This document shows, one piece after another, positions 53,346 through 61,258 of a DNA stretch of 64,000 bases. Numbering within the stretch: the stretch's first letter is position 1; every line of letters starts with the position of its first letter. The notes below the pieces were generated by a model. That model was not told where the DNA came from, ran no database searches, and was given only the letters and a program-made list of their open reading frames with translations. The stretch covers positions 2,542,001 through 2,606,000 of the forward strand of contig NZ_CP011454.1 of assembly GCF_000695095.2 (NCBI RefSeq), written 5' to 3'. Both the position numbers and the translations under genes were made by a program. Origin of the DNA: Gemmatimonas phototrophica (GTDB lineage: Bacteria > Gemmatimonadota > Gemmatimonadetes > Gemmatimonadales > Gemmatimonadaceae).

Positions 53346-54982
53346 ACGCCGCCACATTCGCGCCGCAGGTAGCCGCCTGGATGACCGTCTCGGTGCTGCT
53401 CTCCGCAGTGCTGGCCGTCGCCGCAATCGTAATGCACCGCCTCGCTCGTGGGGCGTTTCCCACGCGTCTGGTGTGGAGCGTTGCGCTGGGCACCACCGTG
53501 GTACTGGTGGCCACACAGCCACTGCGACGCGCCGATCCCATAACAGTGCCGGTGGTGACCGCCCGCGACGTCGTGGTGCCATCGCTCACGGTGGAGCCCC
53601 GCAACGAGTGGCCCACGGTGAGCGAGCTGGCCACCGGCGCACTTCGCATCGCGCAACAACAGGTCACAACGCTCGCCACGACAACCGCCACCGTCGTGCG
53701 AACATGGCCCGTGCCGCGGCAATGGGGACTGCTCCTGCTTTGGCCGCTCACCAGCGTGAGTGTGCTGCTGATTGGCGCGTGGAGCTATCGTCGGCAGCGC
53801 CACACGGTACAGGGGGCCACGGTCACTTCCCTGGAAGGATACGCGGTCCATGTGACCCCCAACGTTGGCCCGGCCGTCTTTGGGACGCGGCGCCCCAGTG
53901 TGGTGGTCCCGGCGTGGCTGCTGTCCCGCCCGGCCGACGAACAGCGATTGGTGGTCCAGCATGAGCAGGCGCATATCGCCGCGCACGATCCGCTGCTGCT
54001 GCTGTCGGGGTGCGTTGCGGTGGCCTTTGTGCCCTGGAACCCGGTGGTGTGGTACCTGCTCTCGCGGTTGCGGCTGGCCATCGAGTTGGACTGCGATGCC
54101 CGTGTGCTCGCCGCCGGTGCGTCCACTCGTCGCTACGGCGAATTGCTCATTGATCTTTCCGCGGCCTCGGCGCCGCTCCAGATGTTCACCGGCGCTCCCG
54201 CCTTCTCACACCGCGCCACTCATCTTGAACGGAGAATCCGCAACATGACCGATCGCCCTGGCACCCTGCGCACCACCCGTCGTTTCATGGCGGTCGCCCT
54301 CACGTCGGGCGCGCTGCTCGCGGCCTGTGGCGCCGAGTTGCCCACGAGTGCGGAACTGGAAGGGATGGACGTGACGGCCGCCCAGCAGCGCGCGGAGAAA
54401 TTGTCTGCTCCGGCAGCGGTCACGGAGTATGTGATTGATGGCAAGGCGGCAACGGCGGTTGACGCGAAGGCCATTCTCGCCGAACGCATTGCGACCATCA
54501 ACATCCGCAAGAAGTCGCGCGATGCCAACGTCGTTTCCATAACGACACGCGATGCCTCCGGCAAGTTTGCAGCGACCGAAGTTAATGCCTCCAAGGCGAC
54601 GGGCACCGTTGAGGTTCCCGTGGAGGGTCTCGTGTTCCGGGCAACAGGAACGGGTCGCGAAGAAGTGCTGATTGGCACCAAGGTGTCTGGCACCGTTGAC
54701 GGCGTCGAATTCCGAGCCGACTCAGCCGTGCTTCTTCGCGCGGACGGAACGAAAGGCGACACGACGAGCGCGCTTCGCTTGGGCCGTGCCGTCAGCTTGA
54801 GCGGTTCCGTTCAGCCCTCTGACGTCCTGATCTTTGTTGACGGCGTGAAGGCGACCGAGGCGGCCATGAAGATGTCCCCCGATCGAATTCAAAGCATCGA
54901 AGTGATCAAGGGGGCCGCGGCCGAGAAACTCTATGGCCCCGAAGGAGCCAAGGGCGTGATCCGCATTACCACCAAGAAGTAA
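53342..54982 (+). CDS. BlaR1/M56-type membrane metallopeptidase with plug-like C-terminal tail
   Basis: 546 residues. Membrane helices are near 12-32, 42-60, 128-148, 218-240 and 314-330. The gluzincin site is HEQAH (207-211), with Glu of ELDCDA (248) as third ligand, so the peptidase is probably active on the cytoplasmic side as in BlaR1/MecR1. In place of a penicillin-binding sensor domain, the periplasmic part after the helix at about 314-330 (LLAACGAEL) is an unfamiliar region (about 335-485). It is followed by a tail with VLIFVDGVKATE and IQSIEVIKGAAAEKLYGPEG, ending GVIRITTKK. The tail closely resembles the end of the TonB plug of the SusC gene in this window (IENIEIVKG ... ATLYGTDAANGVILVTTKK). 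This suggests sensing through a plug-like domain, which is inference. Confidence 0.9.
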   Translation: MNAATFAPQVAAWMTVSVLLSAVLAVAAIVMHRLARGAFPTRLVWSVALGTTVVLVATQPLRRADPITVPVVTARDVVVPSLTVEPRNEWPTVSELATGALRIAQQQVTTLATTTATVVRTWPVPRQWGLLLLWPLTSVSVLLIGAWSYRRQRHTVQGATVTSLEGYAVHVTPNVGPAVFGTRRPSVVVPAWLLSRPADEQRLVVQHEQAHIAAHDPLLLLSGCVAVAFVPWNPVVWYLLSRLRLAIELDCDARVLAAGASTRRYGELLIDLSAASAPLQMFTGAPAFSHRATHLERRIRNMTDRPGTLRTTRRFMAVALTSGALLAACGAELPTSAELEGMDVTAAQQRAEKLSAPAAVTEYVIDGKAATAVDAKAILAERIATINIRKKSRDANVVSITTRDASGKFAATEVNASKATGTVEVPVEGLVFRATGTGREEVLIGTKVSGTVDGVEFRADSAVLLRADGTKGDTTSALRLGRAVSLSGSVQPSDVLIFVDGVKATEAAMKMSPDRIQSIEVIKGAAAEKLYGPEGAKGVIRITTKK

Positions 54983-54994
54983 GCGCGCTCGACG

Positions 54995-55390
54995 TCAGAA
55001 CGAGACGCGCTCGATGTCGGTGCGGGCGAGACCGTCGGTGCCAACGGCCAAGAGCGGCTCGCCCAGCTCCACCGCCAGCGCGTAGGCCAGACAATCGCCG
55101 AGCGTCAGCGATGCCACATGCCGCCCGGGCCCATAGGTTCGGGCGGCTTCGCGTGCCCGGTGAGACTGGGTCTCGCTCACGGGAACCACTACGGCATCGA
55201 GCTCACGCAGCAGGGCGTCGAGTTCGAGATCGGAGCCCCCCATGCGCTCGGCCAACAGGGCCATGGCGGCTTCAACGACCGTGGCCGAAGAGACCGCCCG
55301 CACCGGGCTGCGCATAATGGCGGTGTGCAAGCGTGAGGCATCCGGGCTGTTCTGCCACAGCGCCTGCAGGGCGGAGAGGGTGAGGATCAT
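54995..55390 (-). CDS. vapC: VapC-like PIN-domain toxin, possibly inactive
   Basis: 131 residues with the PIN fold of VapC-like toxins: VVEAAMALLAERM with the conserved Glu, ASLTLGDCLAYALAVELG with the central Asp, and LLAVGTDGLARTDI with the last Asp. PIN nucleases usually open with an Asp in a MIxDTSAL motif; here the N-terminus reads MILTLSAL, so the first acidic residue is missing. That could make it a dead or altered nuclease. The ATG overlaps the vapB stop by one base group (ATGA), the standard antitoxin-then-toxin layout. Confidence 0.88.
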   Translation of the reverse strand: MILTLSALQALWQNSPDASRLHTAIMRSPVRAVSSATVVEAAMALLAERMGGSDLELDALLRELDAVVVPVSETQSHRAREAARTYGPGRHVASLTLGDCLAYALAVELGEPLLAVGTDGLARTDIERVSF

Positions 55391-55617
55391 GGCGTCCCTC
55401 CGTTGGCGGCCGACGCTTCGGGAAAGCTGCGGATGCGCTCCTGGATGCGCTCAATGCGGGCCCAGGACCGTTCCACCGATCCCAGCTTACGCAGCTTTTC
55501 GCGGGTAAGCCGTTCGCGGACGGCGTGATGGATTGCGTCGGTGATGCTCTCGCCGGTCAGGTCGGCTAACTCACGTACCAGTCGCTCGGCGTCGGCACTT
55601 TTGATGTTGATGGCCAT
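55387..55617 (-). CDS. vapB: VapB-like (PSK-type) antitoxin
   Basis: 76 residues from the ATG at 55617. The N-terminal half is NIKSADAERLVRELADLTGE with SITDAIHHAVRERL, matching the PSK/VapB type of short antitoxin (ribbon-helix-helix-like) followed by a long basic/acidic helix (KLGSVERSWARIERIQERI) that would bind the toxin. The upstream ATG at 55746 gives an N-terminus unlike the family. It overlaps vapC by four bases. Confidence 0.88.
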   Translation of the reverse strand: MAINIKSADAERLVRELADLTGESITDAIHHAVRERLTREKLRKLGSVERSWARIERIQERIRSFPEASAANGGTP

Positions 55618-55763
55618 GTAAAGAAGTATCGACCGCATTCCACCGTTCCTTAACGGGCCCAATCGTTCCGCTTCCGGCACAAAACCGTCTCCCTGGGACA
55701 AACCCCGGTATTTGCGGGCCGAAACGCTTGACTTTTTTCGCGCCAACGCCGATCCTGCGTATC

Positions 55764-55892
55764 ATGACCGCGGCACATTTCTCGTCGGCGCGACTTCTTG
55801 GCCTTCTCCCCGTCGGCGTTACGATTCCCGTAACGGCGATTCTTGTAGTACTTAGCACTCGGGAGCTGGGCCGCACCGTCGTCAGCATGTGA
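55764..55892 (+). CDS. Candidate attenuator leader peptide rich in Leu/Ile/Val
   Basis: 42 codons (ATG 55764, TGA 55890-55892). The peptide has 16 Leu/Ile/Val residues, with the run AILVVLSTRELGR near the end. Such a pattern is typical of ilv/leu leader peptides that control attenuation by codon stalling. Downstream are mutually exclusive stems ending in a terminator. There is no good Shine-Dalgarno site before the ATG; a TTGACT box lies 31 bases upstream but without a clear -10, so translation start is uncertain. No branched-chain biosynthesis gene follows, so this may be a relic, or may control the small gene at 55997. Confidence 0.4.
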   Translation: MTAAHFSSARLLGLLPVGVTIPVTAILVVLSTRELGRTVVSM

Positions 55893-55933
55893 CGCACACC
55901 GCCGCCCCTCCCGAGATCACACGGGAGGCGGTG
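55858..55933 (+). promoter_or_regulatory. Alternative RNA stems of the putative attenuator
   Basis: CTCGGGAG (55858-55865) can pair with CTCCCGAG (55908-55915). The latter can instead pair, as CTCCCG, with CGGGAGGCGGTG (55922-55933), whose GGGAGG could alternatively pair with CCTCCC in the terminator's left arm. This is a chain of exclusive hairpins as in attenuators, but which state stalling selects cannot be settled from sequence alone. Confidence 0.35.
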
Positions 55934-55940
55934 ACCTGGT

Positions 55941-55976
55941 AAAAAAGCCAAGGCCCCTCCCACGGAGGGGCCTTCT
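55941..55976. terminator. Bidirectional terminator hairpin
   Basis: AAGGCCCCTCC (55950-55960), loop CAC, GGAGGGGCCTT (55964-55974) is a perfect 11-bp stem. On the minus strand it is followed by GGCTTTTTT, a good tail, so it can end transcription from the metallophosphoesterase. On the plus strand the tail CTTCTTCGT is weaker. Confidence 0.8.
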
Positions 55977-55996
55977 TCGTACCAGGAGCCTTTCTC

Positions 55997-56164
55997 ATGT
56001 TCATGCCTTTCGATCGTATGCAGCAGCCGTCTCGTCATTCGCATTACACGCCCATGCCCGATGCGACCGGGACCCCGTTCACCCAGCGTACCACGCCAGA
56101 CGGCGCCCGTCCCAATACGGCCGACAGCCGGGACTTCCGCGACCAGGCCGACGGTGCACCGTAA
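55997..56164 (+). CDS. Small hydrophilic protein, function unknown
   Basis: 55 codons from ATG 55997 to TAA at 56162-56164, with AGGAGCC eight bases upstream. The product is Pro/Asp/Thr-rich (MPDATGTPFTQRTTPDGARP) and has no hydrophobic segment. It lies directly after the candidate leader and its terminator-like hairpin, so its expression might depend on readthrough. The peptide is not recognised. Confidence 0.45.
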   Translation: MFMPFDRMQQPSRHSHYTPMPDATGTPFTQRTTPDGARPNTADSRDFRDQADGAP

Positions 56165-56212
56165 GGCGTCCGCCGGCCGGCCCCTCCGCCCTTGGGCGGC
56201 TCGTCGTGCGAG

Positions 56213-57394
56213 TCAGCGCGCAGGCACAGGGTCAATGAGGGAGATACGTGGGCGCTTGTAAGGCTGGTGTTTGGTCCCCCAGTCTACGCCCACGTACTCC
56301 ACGGACATCTCCGCCCCGTCTACGGTGATCACCAGGAAGTGATACGGATTGTCACGTTGCCGGGTACCGGGACGGACGAGCTGCTTGATCTTCACTCCAC
56401 GTCCACCTGACGTGGACCGGTACCGCCCCAGATCAGGCTGTCCGGCGTACGTGTAAATGGGCGCGCCACCGCCGCCACTGACAATCTGATCCATGCGCTG
56501 CCATTGACCCGACGCGTCGCGGTAGCGCTCAATCCAATGCTCAAACAGATGTTCGTGACCGGTGAGCAAAAGCCCGACGCGATATTGGCGGAAGAGGGGC
56601 AGATAGAACTGGCGCACCTGTTCCGTGGGACGCTCCACGATGGGACCGCCGTGGGGACCCGAGGAGAGTGGCGGATGGTGAAAGAACACCACCACATGCG
56701 GATACCGCGTACGATCGAGCTGGGCCAGCTGCGACTTCACCCACGCGTACTGTGTACTGTCGCTGGCAATGTTGGAATCGAAGGCGAGCACGAAGGTGTT
56801 GCCGTAGCCAAACGCGTAGGTGGGGTAGCCGCTCAATCGTCGGGTGGCATTGTCGGGCGGAATGAGCTGCCCCATGGCGCGCAGATAGTTTTGCAGCCCT
56901 TCCTGGCGTCCAGGTGATGACAGGGCCGCGGCCGTGGTGACGTCATGGTTTCCCGGCGCCAGAAAGTACGGAACGCCCCCAATGGTGGTGACGCGGTTGA
57001 TCAGCCCAATGAAGCTCACGTTCCACTGCGACGCCTCGCGGCCATCGACTACCGCGTCTCCGCTCTGCAACACGAAGCGAATGGCATCAGGGGTGCCTTC
57101 GCGCTCGCGAATGGCGCGGAGCATGGCATCCACGACAATGCTGTGCTCTTGCTGCTCGGCCACCCCATCGCGTCGGCCCCGTGTGTCGCCATACGCAATA
57201 AAGGAAAAGCGTGTCTGCCCGGCGCTTTGTGCCTCTGGGGGCAGCGGGTGGGTAGGCGCCGCGATCGCGCGGACGGTATCAGAGCGGCAGCAGGCCGGTG
57301 CACTCTGCGCGTGTGCTGGTGCCGAGAGTACGGCGAGTAACCCAAGCAGCGCGGCGGGCGCCGAGGCGACGCGAGAGTATAGATGAGCGATCAT
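56213..57394 (-). CDS. Secreted calcineurin-like metallophosphoesterase
   Basis: 393 residues with a signal peptide (LLGLLAVLSAPAHAQ). The metallophosphoesterase blocks are FIAYGDTRGRRDG (GD), LQSGDAVVDG (GDxx), FLAPGNHDVTT (GNHD), VVFFHHPPLS (HH) and LLLTGHEHLFEH (GHxH), so the two-metal site is complete. It probably hydrolyses a phosphoester in the periplasm. The C-terminus ends with a small beta domain (VITVDGAEMSVEYVGVDW). No clear neighbours of known pathway. Confidence 0.92.
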   Translation of the reverse strand: MIAHLYSRVASAPAALLGLLAVLSAPAHAQSAPACCRSDTVRAIAAPTHPLPPEAQSAGQTRFSFIAYGDTRGRRDGVAEQQEHSIVVDAMLRAIREREGTPDAIRFVLQSGDAVVDGREASQWNVSFIGLINRVTTIGGVPYFLAPGNHDVTTAAALSSPGRQEGLQNYLRAMGQLIPPDNATRRLSGYPTYAFGYGNTFVLAFDSNIASDSTQYAWVKSQLAQLDRTRYPHVVVFFHHPPLSSGPHGGPIVERPTEQVRQFYLPLFRQYRVGLLLTGHEHLFEHWIERYRDASGQWQRMDQIVSGGGGAPIYTYAGQPDLGRYRSTSGGRGVKIKQLVRPGTRQRDNPYHFLVITVDGAEMSVEYVGVDWGTKHQPYKRPRISLIDPVPAR

Positions 57395-57443
57395 GTCTCA
57401 AGTGGCATCCGACCGCAGAATGCCGCAAGTCGCGGAGGGCACG

Positions 57444-57482
57444 AGAAACGCCCCACAACGGAGAGGTTGCGGGGCGTTTCTT
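57444..57482 (-). terminator. Hairpin downstream of tRNA-Gly
   Basis: GAAACGCCCC ... GGGGCGTTTC, extended by further pairs near the loop, ends nine bases after the tRNA-Gly 3' end on the minus strand. The minus-strand tail is poor in T (TCGTG), while the plus side reads TTTATG, so factor-independent function is likely but not certain. Confidence 0.6.
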
Positions 57483-57490
57483 TATGTCAG

Positions 57491-57563
<73 letters not shown>

Positions 57564-57928
57564 GATGTGAAGGGAAGCTAGCTGGGGGCACCGGCCCTGA
57601 CAACAGGGACGGCCACCCGTGATCATATCCGGACCCAGGGACGGGGCTTTTCCGGCCGACACATCGTTACCAACCGCCGTGCCGTAACCATGGATAGCCC
57701 TCCACCAATGCACCGGACCGCTTGCTTCTACGTCATTTCGACCAGCGCTACGTCATTGTGTCACGGCAAACTACGTCAAGTGTCGCATAGGGCGTGTTCC
57801 TGGCTGGTGGCACCATGTCCGCGGGTTCGGACACCAACGCGTTGCGCGTGGGTGACCCGAACTCGCGGACCGTGCGAATGCACGGTCGGCTCCCGCCAAC
57901 ATGGGTTTGCCCCGAGGAAAAACGCTCT
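57564..57928 (+). promoter_or_regulatory. Lipase upstream region with three CTACGTCA boxes
   Basis: In this 365-bp gap CTACGTCA occurs at 57728-57735, 57748-57755 and 57771-57778, 20 and 23 bases apart, all on the same face of about two helical turns, as expected for cooperative activator or repressor sites. Nearer the gene is an 8-bp perfect inverted repeat GACCGTGC-GAAT-GCACGGTC (57868-57887) in the presumed leader. The ATG at 57929 has GAGG upstream. No clear -35/-10 pair was identified. Confidence 0.45.
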
Positions 57929-59203
57929 ATGTTCACCCCCTTGGCCCGCCGTCTGCGCTTCGGCGCCCTGGCTCTGACACTCGCCACGCTGTTGGGTGCC
58001 TGCGCCACCGACTCGCCGACCGAACCACGCAACGCGGGCAGAGCTCTGGCTCGTACGAACAGCACCACCGAAGAACCGGGGACTGGCCTGTGGTCCCGTA
58101 TTGTACGTGGCGAAACCGGTCCAGGTTCATTGTATGAGTTGTATGTCCCGACCAACTGGAACGGCGATGCGGTTGTTATTGCGCATGGCTACAAAGCCCC
58201 CACGCTTCCGGTTGCCATTACCGACGAGAGCAACATGTACGCCATGCGCGATTTGCTGGGGGCGCAAGGATTTGCCGTCGCGTATTCGAGCTACTCCATT
58301 AACGGCTTCGCGGTGAAGGACGGTGCCCAGCGCACGCATCAGCTGCGTGGGTTGCTGGCGTCGCACCTTGCCGGAGCACCAGCCCGCACGTATCTGCTGG
58401 GCTACTCGCTGGGCGGCGGCATTGTAGTATCCCTCGCCGAACAGTACCCCGCGCAATACGCCGGCGCGCTCAGCGTGTGTGGCATGAACGGCGGCTCGCG
58501 GGTCCAAACGCAGTACCTCGGCCACGTGCGTGCTCTGGCTGATGTGTTCTTCCCGGGGAAGCTGCCGGGCAACGTGGAAGGCGTACCGTCGGACTTTTCT
58601 TTCAACGACCCGGCGCAGATTGGTCCGGTCATTCAGAGCAACCCCGTTGGCCTGTTTGTTATTGCCAGCACGAAGGAAACACCGCTGCCCTGGATCAATA
58701 CCGGCGGAGACTTCACGAATCCTCAGTCCCTTGAATTCCGCACGCTTGCCGGGTCGCTCTTTGGTGCGCTCTCCTTTCATGCGCGCGGTATCAATGACAT
58801 TACGGATATTGTGAACAGCCCGAACATCTTCGACAACAGCGGCACCACGTATTCTCCGGGTACGCTCGTCAACCCACAGCTTGCCGGTGCCGTCTCGGCC
58901 TACCTCGGATTGGCCAACGCGACAGTGAAGCGCTACACGCTGGCGCCGCAGGCCGAGCAGTATCTGGCGCGGCACTTCACGCCGAGTGGTCGTTTGGATA
59001 TTCCGCTGCTCACCTTGCATAACCGCTGGGATCCAGCGGTCCCCAATTTCCACAACGACACGCTGGCGGCGCGCATACAGGCCGCCGGTTCAGCGGCGAA
59101 TCTCAAGCAGGAAGTGTTCGACAACTTCGGACACTGCGCCATTCCGCCTAGCCGCACCATGGCCAGCTTCAGCCGTCTCGTTGAGTGGGCACAAACGCGG
59201 TGA
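57929..59203 (+). CDS. Lipase-like alpha/beta-hydrolase lipoprotein
   Basis: 424 residues from the ATG at 57929. A lipobox (LLGAC, Cys about 25) marks a lipoprotein. The alpha/beta-hydrolase core has the nucleophile elbow GYSLGGG (TYLLGYSLGGGIV), an oxyanion region VVIAHGYKAP, an acid in HNRWDPAVP and the catalytic His in NFGHCAIPP. It likely hydrolyses lipids, esters or similar substrates at the outer membrane. The in-frame open region before the ATG (to 57794) is not signal-like. It ends exactly where a large palindrome begins. Confidence 0.88.
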   Translation: MFTPLARRLRFGALALTLATLLGACATDSPTEPRNAGRALARTNSTTEEPGTGLWSRIVRGETGPGSLYELYVPTNWNGDAVVIAHGYKAPTLPVAITDESNMYAMRDLLGAQGFAVAYSSYSINGFAVKDGAQRTHQLRGLLASHLAGAPARTYLLGYSLGGGIVVSLAEQYPAQYAGALSVCGMNGGSRVQTQYLGHVRALADVFFPGKLPGNVEGVPSDFSFNDPAQIGPVIQSNPVGLFVIASTKETPLPWINTGGDFTNPQSLEFRTLAGSLFGALSFHARGINDITDIVNSPNIFDNSGTTYSPGTLVNPQLAGAVSAYLGLANATVKRYTLAPQAEQYLARHFTPSGRLDIPLLTLHNRWDPAVPNFHNDTLAARIQAAGSAANLKQEVFDNFGHCAIPPSRTMASFSRLVEWAQTR

Positions 59204-59324
59204 ACTGCCGGTAACAGCGTTATGGATTATGGGTTAACGGGTGACCGGGTAACGGCAGGAGTCTCGTGCCGCAGTTACTCGGTAACCTGATGACCCATAA
59301 CTCATGACGCTTTAACAAGCAGTT
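59203..59324. repeat. 122-bp imperfect palindrome between convergent genes
   Basis: Left arm 59203-59253 and right arm 59274-59324 match over 51 gap-free positions at about 39 sites, mostly with transitions that still allow G-U pairs. A second small stem CGGCA/TGCCG (59253-59257/59267-59271) sits at the tip. It begins on the last base of the lipase stop codon and ends six bases before the MFS stop. Confidence 0.85.
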
Positions 59325-59330
59325 CCGCCG

Positions 59331-60587
59331 TTACGTCCAGTCTTTGTTGAGCCGCCTCGATGCCAGGTACAGCAGCGTCGCCGCCACCACGTAGAAGCTT
59401 GACCCGTAGTAGATGGCGTAGCGCATGCTCTCGGCGCCGTACGTGGGCGCCAGCAGATCGCTGAGATAGCCAAAGATCCAGAGCCCCACGGCAATACCGA
59501 ACAGGTTGTTGACCAGCAGAAACAGCGAGCTGGTGGTGCTGCGCATGTTGGCGGGCGCGAGGTGTTGCACGGCGGTCACCACGGGCCCGAGCCACGCCAG
59601 GTTGAGGCCGGTCGGGATGAGGAACAGCAGAAAGGCCGCCGCCAGACTCTGCGTATTCATGGCCAGCAGAAAGAGCGGCAGCCCCACCAGGAAGCACACG
59701 GCAGGGACCAGTGCGTATGCACTCTTGCTCTTGGCGCCCAGACGATCGGAGAGCGCTCCACCCAGCCAGATACCGGCGACCCCACCAAAGAGCTGGATGA
59801 GGCCGTAATACACGGACGTTTGCGCCAACGTGAGATTGAGGCTGCGCATGAAAAACGACGGCAGCCAGAAGGCCACGCCGTAGCCGCATACGCTGGAGCA
59901 GGCGGCGCCTACCGCCAGCAACCAGAACGTGCGCTTTGGCAGCACGGTGCGTACGACGTCCATGAATCCCGGGGCCACCGCGGGCGTCGCGGCGGTGGCG
60001 CCATCAAAAGCACCACGAACTGGATCATTCACGACCCACTTGAAGAACGGCGCCAGCAACACACCGGCGCCGCCCACCGCAAAAAAGGCAAACCGCCAGT
60101 CAACGTAGGCGGCCATGAGCCCACCGAAGAGCGTGCCCAGCGCCGACCCAACGGGGATGCCAAACGAATACGCGGCGAGTGCCCGTGCGCGCTGTTCCTT
60201 GGGGAAATAGTCGCTCACCAGCGAGTAGGCCGGGGCAACCCCGCCCGCCTCACCAAAACCCACGCCCACCCGCGCCAGAAAGAGCGACCAGAAGCCCGTG
60301 GCTGCCCCACAGGCCATCGTGAAGCCGCTCCAGAGGGTCAGTGCGCCCGTCATGATCCAGGTGCGGCTCATGCGGTCAGCCGCCCACGCAATGGGCACGG
60401 CGAGCGTGGAATAGAGCATGGCGAACGCCAGTCCGCCCATGAGGCCGAGCTGGGTATCGGTCAGTCCAAGATCGCGCTTGATGGGCTCCTTGAGGATGCC
60501 GAGAATCTGCCGATCGAGGAAGTTGAACGTGTACGCGAGAATGAGCATCGCGAGCACGACATACCGATACCCGCTCTTCTCTTTCAT
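59331..60587 (-). CDS. Major facilitator superfamily transporter
   Basis: 418 residues with 12 transmembrane helices. MFS markers: LDRQILGILKEPIKRDLGL after helix 1 (a Spinster-like start), the loop 2-3 motif WAADRMSRTW, SLVSDYFPKEQRARALAAY and the loop 8-9 LGGALSDRLGAKSKS. The sequence looks like the Spns/hexuronate-type group of MFS carriers, with an unknown substrate. Its start overlaps the nitroreductase stop by one base, so the two are co-translated. Confidence 0.92.
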   Translation of the reverse strand: MKEKSGYRYVVLAMLILAYTFNFLDRQILGILKEPIKRDLGLTDTQLGLMGGLAFAMLYSTLAVPIAWAADRMSRTWIMTGALTLWSGFTMACGAATGFWSLFLARVGVGFGEAGGVAPAYSLVSDYFPKEQRARALAAYSFGIPVGSALGTLFGGLMAAYVDWRFAFFAVGGAGVLLAPFFKWVVNDPVRGAFDGATAATPAVAPGFMDVVRTVLPKRTFWLLAVGAACSSVCGYGVAFWLPSFFMRSLNLTLAQTSVYYGLIQLFGGVAGIWLGGALSDRLGAKSKSAYALVPAVCFLVGLPLFLLAMNTQSLAAAFLLFLIPTGLNLAWLGPVVTAVQHLAPANMRSTTSSLFLLVNNLFGIAVGLWIFGYLSDLLAPTYGAESMRYAIYYGSSFYVVAATLLYLASRRLNKDWT

Positions 60588-61147
60588 CAGTCCACCCAGT
60601 GAGTCACTTCGGCGACGGCACGACGAGGCTTGGCGTCAGGGACTTCGAGCGGCGTGCCCACGCTGAGCACCGCGATGATGCGTTCCCCCTCGGGTACGCC
60701 AACCGCTGCCCGCGCCGCAGGATCATCCATGATGGCGCCGCTGCGAATGTACGTCCCAAGCCCGAGCGATACCGCCGTAAGGCAGATGTTCTGCGTGGCC
60801 ATCATCGTGGACGCGTAGTCTTCCTCGCGAATTTCCAAGTTCTCGTTGAGGACCATGGCCACGATCAGCATGCACGGCTGCGCGCGGTGCTCGTCGCTGG
60901 TGGCTTTCCGAATGGACTCGGCGTGCGCTTCATCGGTGGCCTTCTTGGCTTTGCGATTGCCAAGGGCGAGCCCGTAGCCGGCACGCGCCTCAGGGCCCAG
61001 AACGTAAAAGCGCCACGGGTTCGTCAGACGGTGATTGGGTACCAGCGTCGCGGCAGACAGCATCTGCTCGAGTTCTTCACGTGTGGGGGGGCGATCGGTG
61101 AACTTCCGAACCGAGCGACGGGCGGAGATGGCGTCAGTGAGATTCAT
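60587..61147 (-). CDS. Nitroreductase family protein
   Basis: 186 residues from the ATG at 61147. The FMN-binding nitroreductase fold shows DAISARRSVRKFTDRPP (Arg-Arg-Ser FMN contacts), LVPNHRLTNPWRFYVLG, EDYASTMMATQNICLTA, LGLGTYIRSGA and GVPEGERIIAVLSVGTPLE. The protein reduces nitro-aromatics or quinones with NAD(P)H and FMN. It is upstream of an MFS transporter with a one-base overlap, suggesting linked uptake or efflux of its substrate. Confidence 0.93.
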   Translation of the reverse strand: MNLTDAISARRSVRKFTDRPPTREELEQMLSAATLVPNHRLTNPWRFYVLGPEARAGYGLALGNRKAKKATDEAHAESIRKATSDEHRAQPCMLIVAMVLNENLEIREEDYASTMMATQNICLTAVSLGLGTYIRSGAIMDDPAARAAVGVPEGERIIAVLSVGTPLEVPDAKPRRAVAEVTHWVD

Positions 61148-61258
61148 ATCAGGCAGAAGCGCGAGAGCTACGGGATGACTGGCGGGTGTCGCCAATCGTA
61201 TGCGGGACAAGATACCTGAGATTGTTCAGCGCGCAGGGGAGACCAGTAGATTGTCGCC

